Position numbers and translations under genes: made by a program. The notes under the pieces are model-generated. The model did not search any database, was not told where the DNA came from, and saw nothing but the letters and a program-made list of their open reading frames with translations. Below are positions 49,151 to 63,262 of a stretch of DNA of 64,000 bases, piece after piece; position 1 is the stretch's first letter, and the number at the start of each line of letters is the position of its first letter. The stretch comes from Agelaius tricolor (taxonomy: Eukaryota; Chordata; Aves; Passeriformes; Icteridae), in the NCBI GenBank assembly GCA_023055355.1, contig JALJCS010000001.1, positions 73,139,381 to 73,203,380 of the forward strand, read 5' to 3'.

Positions 49151-51384
49151 TGGTCGGTGGGGAAAGACTTATCCTGACTTCACCCAAGGTATAACTGAGG
49201 AATATAGAAGATGTGATGCTTGCTAAGTCCAAAAAGAAAGTCTTGTGGAAATGGGTATGGAATGCAAATATTTGGGCTTTCTGTCCACTTTGTTAAGCAT
49301 AAAACATTGCTTCTTCCTAGAGGCATGACTATTAATACTCTGAGGTTAATGGCCAAGTGAGTCTGAAGCATAATTATATTGTGAAAAAGATGGATATCAC
49401 TAAAATATTTGTCAACAGTTGTTTCATTTCTCTAAAGGAATAAAATAAAACTCACCAAAAACCTCAACAATTCATCAAGGACTTGTGGCTTCTCTTAGTA
49501 GTTATGTGATATTAATTTTGCTGTTATTGTCTTTAGGGTGTTTCTAAATGCTTCTGACAGCACAGGTTGTGCTCCCTTCTGATCTGTGTTGACATGACAA
49601 ATCTGGGGAGGATTTCCTGTTAGTGTAAGTCAGAATAGCTCCAGTTGGAATAGCTTGAATACACAGATGTCAATGTGCATGATATTTGGATATTTTCAAC
49701 ATATTTTCTCATCCCACATTTTGTTTCCAGATGCCAACAAATAATGTTAGATTTCTAAAAAATCTTTTAGAAAGCAGTTTCATTGCTGTATTTTCCTTGA
49801 GACTATTTTAAAAGAAGGTTGGCAGTCTGAAATTTCATTAAAATAGGAGGAAAGAAAAGGGAATGTGTTCTTCTAACAAGTTGGAGAGCAAAGAATCTCC
49901 AGATTGATACAGAACTTATTGGTTTCTCTGATATAATTGATTGGACCACCTGGTGCCCAAGGGCATCTGCTAAGCTACAGAGTTGAACTAACTTTGATCA
50001 TGCAAAAGCAAGATTGGACTGTGCACTTTCCTCCAGTGACTGGAAAATGGTTAACAAGAAGGGAGGAATTGGCATATGTGATCTGTTTCTACTGTGCTGC
50101 TTGACTAGTTACTGATAATTCAGCAATCTGACAGGCTATGGCTTGGGAGAATCTAAGTCATGTTAGATTACCTCTTTTAGCCTAAAATGTAACAAGATGA
50201 AATGTAAGAAGTTGTGACTGAAGTGAAAATAAAATAAAATGATAAATAAAAGCATAAATGATATCACCCTCCTGAAATGAAAAGCTCTTCTCTTCTCATT
50301 GTATTTAATTTGTGAAGCATGAGATAAGAAACCTGGGACTGCCAAGTTAGTTCAGGAAAGAAGTGGGAAAATGGATTGAAAATTTCAGAAACTTTTTTCC
50401 ATGCTGTAGAAAATGACATTTTAAAGAATGACAACAACAACAACAACCAAAAAGTCATTTTATGTGATGTGCAGCCATGGCAGTGACTGGAACTGGGACC
50501 TGAATGATTTTGATTCATTGCTCCCCAGATGCTGGGGAGCCCTATAGGAACATTTTGGAGGACAGTGCAAAAGCTAAGGTGGTATTATCCTCGCTGACAA
50601 ATCAAACTTCAAAAAGACAAACTGTTCTCTAGAGCACATGGGTCACTGGTTTGTACTGAGTCATCATTGCAGAGGCAGGAGACAGCTGGTGGCACTGGGA
50701 AATAACCAATTCCTTTAACAACTGGCTGCTGTGTGCTTAGTTTGGCGTGCATATATGTACACATAAGTATACATTACATTATTTTAAAGTCTGTGTATGT
50801 CTCTGTTGTCTGTGCTTATTACTGTCATCTTGTGAAATCAGTCCTTTCATGAAATAATTAAAGGTTTCAGGCATTTTTTCCAACTGACTGGCATTACAGG
50901 TGTTCTGGATCATATGCCTGTTTCACTTGGTTTCATAAACTGACAGAAGGTGAATCCTGGCATTATCCATGTGCTTTCACACTGTGGTTATGTGGGAAAT
51001 AACGTCTCCAGCCACTTCTTACTATTCAGGGAATTAATAAACAACAGCAGTGATACAGAGCAAAAGAGCAGTCATGCATTTTTCAGTCCTTTGGAAATTC
51101 CCTAGCCATGGGACCACGTGCCCTTTTGTTGACTCTCCTTCTGGGAACTTTTTTACACACTGAAAATATCTCCAAGTAGGTTGTCTCCTTTTAATATCTG
51201 TATTCCTCATAGGCTATTTTTTTCAATTTGTTCACTGGAGTGTGAAGGAGAAACTGTTCTTCAGGTGGATGTCTCTTCTATTTGACTCCCACACAGCACC
51301 AAAATCCTGCTTATATCCCAGAGTGCTTCAGGGCGGTAGTAGGTTCCTTTTTTAGTTTCAGATCAGGACATATTAGGGTTCAAA
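49151..51384. other. Single-copy DNA with a short (ACA)n run
   Basis: An (ACA)n microsatellite lies at 50431-50447. Nothing else is recognised. Confidence 0.5.
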
Positions 51385-51879
51385 AATTCTAGGAAAGGCT
51401 GGAACACAAGTGACTCTGAGCTACTGAGGTACTGGAGAGAAGGGCAGGGAAGCTGATGGTCTGGATCACAAATCTGATAAGGAACAGCTGAGGGATCTGG
51501 GGGTGCTCAGCATGGAGGAAATCAGGATTAGGGGGAATCTTCTTGCTATCTACAACTCCCTGAAATGAGGTTGTAGCCAGGCTCAAACAATCTCTTTTCC
51601 CAGGGAACAAGGGACAACATGAGAAGAGATGGCCTCAAAGAGCACCAGAGGAGGTTAAATTGAATATTAAGGAAAAGTTCTTAGCTGAATGACTTGTCAA
51701 GCACTGGAACAGTCTGCCCAGGGAAGTGGTGGGATCATTGTCCCAATGGATATTTAAAGGACTTTTAGGTGTGGCACTCTGGGACATGTTTAGTGGTGGA
51801 CTTGGCAGTGCTGTGTTAATGGTTGGACTTAATGATCTCAGACATCTTTCCCAACCTTAATGATTCTATGATTCTATGA
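51385..51879 (+). mobile_element. CR1 LINE, longest 3' fragment in the window
   Basis: About 495 bp of CR1 3' region. In order: 'ggctggaacacaagt', 'ggaacagctgagggatctggg', 'atcttcttgctatctacaactccctgaaatgaggttgtagccagg', 'gagatggcctcaaagagcaccagaggagg', 'caagcactggaacagtctgcccagggaagtggt', 'ggtgtggcactctgggacatgttta' and the 3' end 'ccttaatgattctatgattctatga'. Clean terminal repeat and modest divergence suggest a younger copy than most here. No reverse-transcriptase coding part is included. Confidence 0.95.
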
Positions 51880-52071
51880 ATTTGTGAGATGATGAGATTG
51901 ACCTGATTAAAGCCAACTCACTCTCTCTTTTCCAGATGTGCAGCAGGGTCTTAGGTCACATATGAAGCTCCATTTCTTTTCCATAATAAATTAGAAATAA
52001 ATAATAATAATAAAGGAATCATAAGGCCTGAAGTCTCATCAAATCTGCATTGCTGTTGCAGTACCTGAGTC
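51880..52071. other. Short spacer
   Basis: AT-rich DNA with an AATAATAATAATAAAGG run near 51998-52014. No feature is supported. Confidence 0.5.
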
Positions 52072-52137
52072 CACACCTGTTTTCCTTCCACTCCTATTGG
52101 AGTGGAAGGAAGACACACCTGTATTTCTTCCACTCCC
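52072..52137. repeat. Perfect 13-bp hairpin within a direct duplication
   Basis: TTCCTTCCACTCC (52082-52094) and its exact reverse complement GGAGTGGAAGGAA (52099-52111) enclose a TATT loop. In addition, the left 23 bp (CACACCTGTTTTCC and so on, 52072-52094) recur as a direct copy at 52114-52136 with two substitutions. So the same pyrimidine-rich unit appears three times: forward, inverted, forward. Confidence 0.92.
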
Positions 52138-55009
52138 AGATCTTCCCTCATTTTGACAGGCCGTGAGTATTCTGCCATAATAGCAGCACTCTTCAGAGGT
52201 TTTGCAGCTGGGATGGACCATGGTCTCCACCTGATTCAGGTGCTCATTCATGGAGTCCAGCACACCATCAGCTGCTCTTCTGGGTTGCTTATTCATGTGC
52301 TGACAGGAAGGGTTTCCTTAGCAGGTAAGTGTGGGCTGCAAGTCCCAGCCACTGTAAGGTTATCACTGAAGGTGGAATGCCTGCAGCAAACCTCCTTCCC
52401 CTGTAATCTGTTTTAGGGTGTTTTTTAAAAAGCATTTACTTTTTAAAATGGACAGAAAGAAATCACTTTCTGAAAGAGTCTCAGTTTTGAAAATAAATGT
52501 TAGCTCTGTGATGTGTATTGCTATGTAGCTTCACGCACAAATATGAGTATTGAGTATATAGCTTTAACAAGAAACATAATAAAAGTATTGTTTCATTTGT
52601 CACATGATCCAAGAGAAACTAGCTTTTGGCATGTCCCACAGTGTCTAGCTATGATATTTGGTAATTTTCTGAAATAATTGAAAATTTTAGTTGTATTTGG
52701 GATTGAAACAGGCATTTCATTAAATGACTGAATATTTTAGACATTTTTTAAAAGGACTATATTACTGTATGGCTACAAAATACACACATGCAGATTTATT
52801 GAGGAAAGAAGAGAGATCAGTGGTTTTGGTCCTCTGGTTACTCCATTTTCTTCTCTCCATCTGCCCCAGCCAGGCCTAATCTTCAGTGCTGCGCTTCACA
52901 GGAGTTTTCTTTGGCTTCAGAACAACAAAATGCTGCCACTCTTTGTGGATCTTGGGATAAATTCTGCTTCCACTTATACAGAGACTGGGGCCCACATGCT
53001 TTTTGCAACTTGTTTCTGTGGAGCACAAACCTGTACCTCCCTTTTACTTATTTATGTCAGATCTGCCTCTATGCCTCCTCATTGCAGCTGTTTCAGCAGA
53101 ATGTGTGACCCTGGTTATTGCTGAGTAAAAGTATAGAAGCTGAAACAATTGAAACCAACAAAAAATTGTGGGATTTGGATCTGGCCCATAAAAGTTATTT
53201 GAAAATACTCTGTTCCAAGAGGTAGTGTGCCCATAGACCAAGGGCTTGACAACTTGGGTGTGTTTCACTGTAAGGCTGATTCATTATAGCCCGGGGAGAG
53301 ATGTGATCATGGCCACACCTTTATTTGACAGACTTTAATTCTGTAGGTTAGGGAAATTAATATTTTGACCAAATCCTTGTATCTTTTTGGATTCTAGTTT
53401 ACTTCAAATATTTTCTCACGGATCCTGGAATGTAGGGGAATTCAGTAAATTGATCAAGAATTATTTTCCAGACTGAAGTTCTTTTGCCTTAGTCTTGTTC
53501 TAATTCTGGATATCCATGTATTTCAAGCTAAAGACAGATTATATAAATTTGAGATCCAGATTTAGTAAGTCTCTTGGTTGTATTGATTTTTTGCATGAAT
53601 TTGAAATGCAAATTCAATATCTTTCTGGTCCAAACGTGAGAAGTCATGATTCTACTTAACTGAAGAAGGAACCATATTTGGCAGTATCTAGGAAAGATAA
53701 TGTATTCCAGGTAATCAATTCATGCTTCATTGGCTCTTTCCAGTAAGATAATGAATAAAGGTGCAAGCTTTCTTTTTCCTGAAGCTGATTAATTATCTCC
53801 ACAAAATTTACTTTATTCATGTAGTGATCATCTGAGGTTAAACAAATCCCTGAGTATTCAATATACTTGTAGTCTATTAAGAACAGATCTATTATGCATC
53901 CATCCACCCTTTAAAAAAAATTATGGTACTGTTGTTGGCAACATTTGGGCTAGAAGCAATTAATCTTGTATTACAAGGCAAGATGAAACTGAGGAAAACC
54001 AAAAAAAATATTCACTAACATAGGGTAAGACAAGATCAGTTAGATAGGAACTAATAATCTCTGCACATTTTTACATTAGTGTCTGACTCCTGATACAATA
54101 CTGTAAATACGTGAGACCAGATCTACAAGGTCATGTAAGTTTGTAATTGGTATTGATTTAAATGGAAGCAGGAAAATCTAAATAAATTTCTGGATGAAAA
54201 CTTTGGACTTTAAATTATTTTGAGTAGGGACAATCCTTCCTGTGACTGATATAAAAATGGAGTCCAGGTCCAGCCACTCATTGCAAGTTGTTGATGTTAC
54301 TTGGCCTGATGATCACCCTTGTCTTCTTTTTTTTTCACGATGAACAGTGTAATGTCTGAATATCTTGGAGAGACAATTAGCACAAAAGATTAGTTTCAGA
54401 CTAAAACACTCTTCCCAAATAAAAAAGTATTTTAAAAGCTGCTCCATTTAATACAAACAAATATCTATATGATATGCACTCATAAAAAAATAGATTACTC
54501 TTTATTGTGGCCAAAGGAGTGCATTGGTATTATGACTAGCTAAGTCTTATATATAATATATTCTTTATAGTCATAATGCAGCAGAAAATTTAAAGGACAA
54601 ACAGTGGAAAAGGACTTGCAGTCCTAAAAATCCTTAGGCATTTCTGAAGAGTTATACCAGTTATTAATTTGACTGCCAAAATTTTTGCTATGGTTTTTAT
54701 ATCTGGATTGTCCTTATTACATGCAGCTCTTATAGACCTTTCTTCTGTAAATTATCAGTTAAAATTTCAGCATCTTTTGAAGTCTGAAGGAATCTTGCAG
54801 ATGGGGAGTGTGAGCTTAAATGGACATAGTTGAGTGAAAATCCAGAGAAGGAACTCCTGAGTCTTAGGGTTTTTTTAAATTCAGTTGATGCAGACATTAA
54901 AAGAATACACCCTTTGGCTAGATCTGCAAAGATGCTCAGGCTGAACTTATAAATCTCACAGCAATTCCAGGAATACAAATCTAAAATCCTGTATTAGTTC
55001 CTTCATTTC
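52138..55009. other. Single-copy DNA, no gene seen
   Basis: No repeat family is called. Around 54140-54230 and 53155-53185 there are faint echoes ('ggatctggccca') of the unidentified old amniote repeat at 17924. Open frames are under 105 codons and unremarkable. Confidence 0.45.
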
Positions 55010-55237
55010 TGAGGAAATGGTCTCTAGTTGCGCCAGGGGAGGTTTAGGTGGGATATTAGGGAAAATTTCTTCACAGAAAGGGCTGAAAAGCATAGGAATG
55101 GGTGCTCAGAGAAGTGTGGAATCACCAAACCTGGAAGTGTTCAAAATGCTGTGCATATGGATGGCACTTGAGGATGATGATTGAACTTCTTGCTCTTAAA
55201 GGTCTTTTCCAATGTTAATTATTCTATGATTCTGTGA
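55010..55237 (+). mobile_element. CR1 LINE, 3' fragment
   Basis: 228 bp of 5'-truncated CR1: 'gaggaaatggtctctagttgcgccaggggaggtttagg', 'tgggatattagggaaaatttcttcacagaaagggct', 'tcaccaaacctggaagtgttcaaa', 'atggcacttgaggatgatg' and the end 'aggtcttttccaatgttaattattctatgattctgtga'. The segment corresponding to the 'ggttggacttgatgatctt' block is rearranged or diverged. Confidence 0.94.
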
Positions 55238-57688
55238 AGGACGAGCAGAAGGCTGTTTGTATTAGTGACTCTGTGTCTCCACAGAGAGAGTCAGGGAATA
55301 CACCTGGGTCAGTAAAAATTGCCTGGTGGAAACATTTATGTTCCTCTGTTGGCTGTGATGCTGCTGTGTTAGCACTGATACCTAATGTTAAATTAGGCAA
55401 GATGCATCTGTGCTTCTTTTAGAGACATCTGGTATACAGACATCCAGATTCCTCCAATCCAAACTTTGATGACTCTTTTCAAACTCTACTGGTTTGTAAA
55501 ACCATAAACTAAAACTATCCTAGGTTTGGGTTATAGCCAATGGAAATGATAACAGGGTGACCCCACCCAGCAGAGGTTCAAACTACACTTTTAAGCTGCT
55601 GTGGACCAAAGAGGGATATCCTGAGAGACATGCCTCATCTGAGTGTCAGAAATTTGGAAGGATGAATCTGGCCCGAATTATGATGTTTGTAATCAGCTAA
55701 TGGCTAACAATTCTGCCTAGAGAGGTAGTTAAATCCTCTTGAAACCTAACAACAGTGTAAAATTATGACCAACTTCCTACAATAAGGTGGTCCTTATTAT
55801 AAACTTATTAAATTGTTTTTTTGGTATCTTACTTCTATGCTGACATGTCTTACATGGATGATCTGCATGCGTGTGGTAGAAACAGAGTGTCTGAGGACAT
55901 GACTCTCCGTGGAACTCAGCATCTACCTATATATTTCTGTTGAAAGTCACAATCTGTACTGTGGAAATGGTGAATTTCTGGCAAGTGAGGGAATGGAGGT
56001 GGGTGGAACACACACTCTGAACCTCATATAGCAGTACAAAAAGACAATGACATAAACATAATTTAAAGTTTTTTAAGTTTTGGAATATGTTACCTAGATA
56101 TTATTATATCAGTACAAACACCACTGAGTTCTTTAATCTCCAGATAAAATCCAAAGATAACATTTATACTTAATTGAAATTACCAATAATATTCTCAGAG
56201 ATCTAAGATTTTGTACGGTGGGTTTTCCAAATGCTCAGCACCATTCACATTATGGCCTGTGTCTCGAGTTGTCATCAGACTAAGGCATTCTCTCCCAAAT
56301 ATATTCATGATGTTTTTTAAGTGAAATGAGGTTTTAGTTTAAAGTATTTTCCTTTGAATTTGAAATAACAGCCATTGATTTTTCTTCTTTTAGGCTTTGA
56401 TAGAGAAAAATCAGTAGACAAAGGCTGTGTACAATTAACTACAAGTGAAGGGCTAGTTGACCTCAGCTGAGCCATTGATGAGGGTGAGGCTAATGGGAAA
56501 AAAATTGATCTCTTCATAATTTGTCAAGTGAAGTGTGGTTAGCAAAAAAAATCTCATTATCAACACTGTTCTTGGGAATAATAAAAAATATCTGTTAGTC
56601 AATTTTATTACGCTCTTCCTAGATAGAAGCTAGTTGTCAGTCACTATATAGCCCAATGATTCTGACACGTAGGTGTCACACAAAGTGATCGGTGATGTCA
56701 TTCTCAAGTTTCTAGCAAAGGAATAAGTAAATCCATTTTCTCAAAATAAAGAGATGCAATTTAATAGAGGGCAATAAGGATTGCTCTTCAAGGGAGACCT
56801 ATGAATTAATTTGGGAACTCACATGTTCTTTGGCCTCTCACAAAGTACAATGGGCTTTTACTTTCCTTTTTGGCCATAAAACATCTATCATAGGACTCAT
56901 TAAAAAATCCTATTAAATTATGTTTCTGTTAGTTGTGTCCCTCATGCACTTGGGAAAAGTGTGAAATGTCTTTTAACTGAAGGCACTCTTCGTTTATATG
57001 TGTAATACTTTCTTGCCTGGGGAAACAAATGATGTCTCCATAGGGTGCCTAGCCCAGCATGGAAGCACGATCTCTATGTAAACCTGATATGTAGGACACC
57101 ACTGGAGAGTGTGCCTTGGATATCAAATGCAAAACCTCTGTTGATTGAACCCTACTGGAAGCAGCTACAGAAAAAATATTCTCTGTAGATCAAATGAAAG
57201 CTAACAGTAAGTCTTGGATGGAGGTAACACTTCTGTATGGCAGAACAGGATGGTTGGGGCTGAGCTGAAGGCTGTCCATGCTGTTCAATGGTCCCTGGCC
57301 ACCACTTTTGTCCTGACCAACTATTGTTATTACTAACAATTATATGGTCAGAGCTTTTAGAACATTCTCCTCATGGTATGGGTTTCGCTGTCATGTTTTG
57401 GAAAGTAAGAGAGTTTAATGACACAGGGATGGCCAGCCCTGATTAGATGCCCTGCAGGAACAGTTTTATGCTAGCAATAGGAGTAACACATACAGCCTTT
57501 TCAACAGAAAAAAGATATTGTTGTCCATAGTGTTCTGGGTTAGGACTTCACTTATTACATCTGAATTCCCATCCTAACCCAGCTGCTGCTTTTTGGCTTT
57601 GGTCAGATCCCTTCAATACCCTTTATCAGTTGACTTCCCCTGCATATTTTTGATAACTGAAACAAATGTATTTCACAGGTATATGAGA
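55238..57688. other. Single-copy AT-rich DNA, no gene seen
   Basis: Nothing recognised on either strand. Confidence 0.5.
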
Positions 57689-57740
57689 AATATATATTTT
57701 ATATCTATATCTATCTATTTGTATATACACACATATATGC
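57689..57740. repeat. AT/TATC-rich simple sequence
   Basis: A mixed run such as AATATATATTTTATATCTAT and TATCTATCTATTTGTATATA. Interrupted microsatellite. Confidence 0.85.
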
Positions 57741-60700
57741 ATGAAGAAATATGTAAGGTGTGATTAGGTATGATAATTGGAATAGTTTGTAATTTTCAGT
57801 GTAATTATTATTTTGTCCAGTCATTTATTACAAGCAATAACTCTTTTCTTTATTATGTACAGGTGTGCCCATGGATCAGATGCAAACACCATTCATGCTT
57901 AACAGTCTTGTTCTTATGAAGCAATGTACAAGTTGAGGCTTTTAATACCTTTGAAGAGGCCAAAATAAATTATTTTTTTAATAACTGAAAATATTTAGTG
58001 AAGATTTCATGTGAACATACGTGAGCCTATGGGTACATCTCTGAGCTCTTCAAATCTGACTTCTTTAACTTGGATAAGCCTGATCACTTATGTCACATGG
58101 CTTTCTTTCTAAGTTGTATTTGCAAAATTAACTAAAAAGGGAGGGATAGGCATCATTTGTGACATGGGATGGTTTGCAATGAATTGTGTTCTATATGTAT
58201 TTTATAACTATTCATGTTACTCTCACTATGCCAATATTATTTTAAATAACACTGTTAAGCTAAATCAGTGATTATCTAAAAAAGCTTTCACAGATGCCCT
58301 TTTTTCACTGTTCTAATGAGTGGGGCAAAGTAATGAGAATTCCTGCGGAAAGGATGGCATTGCTTCTTGTTCTGTTTACAAAGTGTCCACCAATACTCCC
58401 TAAGGGGACTGGTAAAGTTGCTTAAACTCTCTCAAAAGGCAGTAAAGGGGATCTCACTTTTAAAACATAGCCTAATACAGCAGCACATAAATTCCTTTGG
58501 AAATTGCTTGTCAGGTTCATTTGGAATGGTAAAAGCCAGAATGAGCTTCCAGCTAATAATTATTTCTGAGTGGGAGGGTTGTCGGAGCTCTGGGGAAAAA
58601 CAAAAGATTTGAGTGCTAGTAGTGAATTTGTTTCTGGAATGCTTTGCAAAACATTTGTGATTTTTTTTTTAACCCCACCCACAACTTTTAAAGTCTGCTG
58701 CAGCACTGGCTTGCAGCCACAGGGGACATTATCATTGAGTTGGCAGGGTCCTGGATCAGGCCTGTAGGCTCCTCACAGTCAACAAGGGAAAAATGATCTG
58801 ATTTTTTGGTTAAAAAGTTGTGTGATCTGTTACAACTGGCTGTTTAAGCATTACGTCTATGCAAATGCCATTAAGAAGCAATGCTATGTAATTAACAATA
58901 TGCAAAACTTAGTGACCTGGTATTAAAAAAACCCCCAAAATAAACGCACTTAACAATTTGGGAGTAATAAATGCAGCTAAATGCTTCTTTAATGGGCACT
59001 GATTCCCTTTTGGTGCCCAGTGAACTCAATAGACAGTCACAGTGATTTCTCTGGGCTTTGATGGGTGGGATTCATCAGCCTAAATGTAGACATGTGCATC
59101 TGACCTATAGCTTACCCTCACTTTGTAGTCAGGGATGGTAAGGAAGCTATTTGTTTATGGTTGGGGTACAAAGCAGCTTGTTTTAAGATGCATTTCATCT
59201 CATCCTAATTTAGATGTTTGGAAGAGATTTTGTGAATTCTTTCCTAAAACTACTCATTTGTCTCCATTGGCTCTAAATGGAGCCAGAGTGACCAGTTGAG
59301 ATGGAGATGAATCCCCCTCTCACTGAGTGGAAAGGTCAGCATCTGCTGTTTGTACAAGCTGCTTTTTGCATGAGTTGTGCTATAAACCCAGCAGCATGAG
59401 ATTCTTCTCCTTGCACAAAGTGCCTCTTAGTGCCCCAACAGCATATATAACGCAAACTAATGCAAATGAATATTTTTCTCCTGTCAAAGTTGTGCCATTC
59501 TGTGGTAAATGATTCTTGGAACACACAGAGATATTTGAAAACTGAAGCTCAGCTGAAAAACTAAAGCAATTTTTGAAAGTGTAAAAATAATTAAACACTG
59601 AAAAAAAATTGTGATTTTCCATTTCAAAGTGACATTTCAGTTGGAAAAGTAGCAAACTTTGGTCATTTGAATTTACTTCAAATTGATGAGTAAAGCACCT
59701 ACATAAAGTCTATTCCTTATTTGAAATATCTTTTAAATTTTTGTAAAACATATTTTATGACCTTGCATTTTGTATTTTTTTTATTCCACGAACAAACGAA
59801 AAAAGGCCCCCAAAATCAGATCTTCTATTTCCTCAGTGCACAGTGATGTGTGTTACACCCCAACAGGAGGCTTTGTCTAAAGTTCATGTATTTGTAAAAC
59901 CTGTGATGTGTTTGCTTTATCTCCCTATTTCAGCACTTGTGTAGTCTTTGCCTAGGGGCAGGTTTTCATCAAAATTTCTTGAAGTGCTGTAGCAAGGGAC
60001 TACAGACACAAATGGCTTTTAATGTTACTGTCCTCAGCAGGCTGCTATAGAGCTGGAACAAACTCACACATGTCAATGAGTTACCTGAAGTCAAAACTTG
60101 TGCAGCAGTTTGGGACATTAAGTATGGAGATTTGCAGATACCCACTTGGTTCAAGTGGGGACAGCAAATAGCAGCACATCCACTGCAGTTAACAGAGCCA
60201 TACTCTGGTAACACTTCCTGCTTCTCACTTACTGGCAGCACAGTTCAGCCTTTTCCACTCCTTATGGCAGGGCCTCCCCCTGATCACACTGTTGGCAGCC
60301 AGGGGAAGCTCCTTATTCTGGAGAGAGGATGAGGTCTCCCCTGCTCGCCTTCTGTTCAGCATTGCTCTGTGGTGCATGCAATGACTCTAATGTAGTCACG
60401 CAAGCAAACTTCCCAGGGAAGCCCATATATCCTTGAAGTCAGGCATTCTTGGTTTATTTTGGGTTTTTTTCATTCTTAGTTTTTCCTCTCTTTTCCTTTC
60501 TAGAAATAGATTCATTCTCTGGTAGGCTGAGAACAGCCATTGACTGTGTTCCTGTGCTGTTGAAAAATTACTGTCAGAAGTGTTTGCTGACATCTAATCA
60601 AGACAGGGATGAGGGATTTCTTAAAAACAGTACTGATGCGTGTCAGCTTGCTTTGCTTGGTCAGTTGTTGTCACCTCAGCTTTAAAGAATTTTAATTACA

Positions 60701-63262
60701 GTAGCTGTTATGAACACATTCCCTTAGGGAAATATAATTTTCTTATATTTGAATTAATTTGTGTGAGCACACTTTACTTTCTCCTTAGAGCAACTTGTCT
60801 CATGGTTTGAAAGCTGAGCTATCTAAACTTTTCCAAATTTGTGAGCAGATGCTACTGGTGGGACTCCCCTGTGTGCCAGTCATTTTTTTCCCCAAAAGGG
60901 TATGTGCACACAGGCAGGCTGTGGGCACGCAGCTGTGCTTGAGGAGGCTGAATCCAGCCTCAGGAGCAGGCAGCTGGGCGACTCCAATGCAGCCAGGAGG
61001 GAAAAATCTCTTACTGAGTTGTCATCATTGCTCTTAGACAATCCCCAGCGACCTCAGGGCGTCTGCTTCATGCTAGAATTTTGGAGTGGAAGTTTTTATG
61101 TAAAAGTGCATAAAATGAAATCTCCTGTTTGCCTGAATTCCTACTGAAAACAGGAATTTCATCTCCAAGCTCTCTTTGGCACTTCTCAACTGTTTCTGAA
61201 AGTTACTACAATCACCAATATATTCGCAATATATCAGAGCTGTGTCCCTGTGAAAATTACATCAAGTTGTATTGGTAGAAAGTTAATGTAAGGGTGCCTT
61301 GATTTAAGCATTTGGATATTTTTCATATACTTCAAGCCATTTGGCAATAGTGTTTACTTGGAACTAGAAAGAATGAAAACTTGCTTGATATGGGAATGTG
61401 ATTTTTCATTTTAAATGCCTTTCTTCACATCTCTCTTGGATCTCAGTTGCAGATAACTGCCCTCAAAGGATGCTTTTCCAACAGCTTCATATTCTTTATC
61501 TGTAGAAGTTGCAGTAGCTCTTTGGTTCTTAAGCCAATGACAATAATAGTCTGATTAATTTCTCTTCTGCCATCCTCTACTTTGTACCTTCTATAATGCT
61601 CCTATTACCATGATCATTACTTTTATCTCAGGGGACAGATGAATTTCTTGTATTTATGACTGTTTACTCTGCATGGCTTTTTTTTTTTCAGAGAGCAGAG
61701 AATTGCATTTCCAGTTTATTCACCTTCTCATACCTTCAAAGCTGTAAGCCATGTTCTATCAACCATAAATGCACTTGATTCCTTGGAGTACATGCTCTGA
61801 ATTTACAACGGTGTGGTACAGAAAAGTCTTTTGAGACATCAATTTCGTAATTCAGTTTATTCTACTTGAATTATGAGCCAAGTAATAAATCTACATTATT
61901 TATCTGCACTGGTGATTCCCAGCCAATTGTGTAGGCTACACTTTGAAGCAGCTGTCTTCGATGCTGTGTCTATTAAAAGATATTTCAAAGTTTTTCCTTT
62001 CCCTGATTGTAGAGTTTATGTTGTTTGAGAGGTCTTGTTCAGACTTTCAATTGTATATATTCCTATAGTGTCTTTACAATTTTGTAAGCAACTTCTCCGT
62101 ATCCAGGCAATGTGTACCTTCTCAAGACAGATTGAAATTTCATTAGAAGCTTGACTTTTCGAGACCTGAATCTTCTTCAGAAGGGAGAAACACCATAAAC
62201 ATGGGATTATGAGTGGCTAGGCACAGATTATAGCAGATCTTACTATAAAGATTTAGGATTTTGGGCAGTTTTTCCATCAGTCTCCATCAAGAAGGTTATC
62301 ATGAAGAAATGGATGGCAAATTAACAGTAGCTAAGGGGAAGAACTCGTGTGGAAATGGAAAAGGACAGTTTAGAGGCCATTCAAGTTAGATCAGTTGTTC
62401 TTGATTAAATCTCTCACATAAGACCTAAGAAGTAGCTGTAGTTCTCTGACCTCTGAGGATAGTCATTGGAGGATGGGTAAATTTTAGGCCAGTTAGGTGA
62501 TCATCCATTACCAGGATGATACTGGTGAAACTAACAGAGCTAGAAACCTAACAGTACGATAAGCACCGTGCCACTATAACTTGAGAAGATCAAATTATAC
62601 CCAACAAAAATAATATGCATGTATAATTAGGAAAAAAAACAGCCCAGTGATCAGGAGAGGAGAAATTATGTAACTTGACTCTAATGAAAATTGATCTTGT
62701 CTAACAGGACACTCTTAGTAGCAAATGGGGTTTATAAATCTGCCATAAAGTGAGAGCAAAACTACTGGGGATAAAAAATAGATTAAGGGATTAAGGGCCC
62801 ATTCTCAAAGTGAAAGAAAGACTGCTTGCTCTAGGGATTCTCCTGCCTTGGAGTGTATGAAATAGTTTCATTAATCACCTTGCAAGGCAGAAGGGGGAGG
62901 AGAGCTGTAATATCTGCAGACTCTACCAACAAGGAAGGGGATTGCAAGGGGGAGACTGAAAGCAAGATTCAAAAAGATTCATGTGTGTCTTGACATGCTA
63001 AAGAAAACTTCTCAGGAAAAAATAGGACACAACTCCTCAGTGAGGAGAGGTGCAGAGCACTATCCTGAGGAATAATTAATTGCATACATATAAGAAAGAG
63101 AGCGCTCTTGGCAAAGCAGAAGTTCAACAGACGCCGCTGAATCCCTAACTGAATGTGAGTGAAGAAACTCATGCTGTGAAAAGTAAGCCACATACTAGAG
63201 TATATGGCAGACGTACTCTAAGTTTTACTCCTTCTGCTTTACTCAGCATTCATAAGACCTTG
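57741..63262. other. Single-copy AT-rich DNA, no gene seen
   Basis: No repeat family, exon or RNA gene is recognised across 5.5 kb. A T10 run at 61680 and several short open frames without domains are all that stand out. Confidence 0.45.

Noticed and set aside
52102..52416. 104-codon frame
   Set aside because: Begins inside the 52.1-kb hairpin/duplication and overlaps antisense frames; no domain seen.
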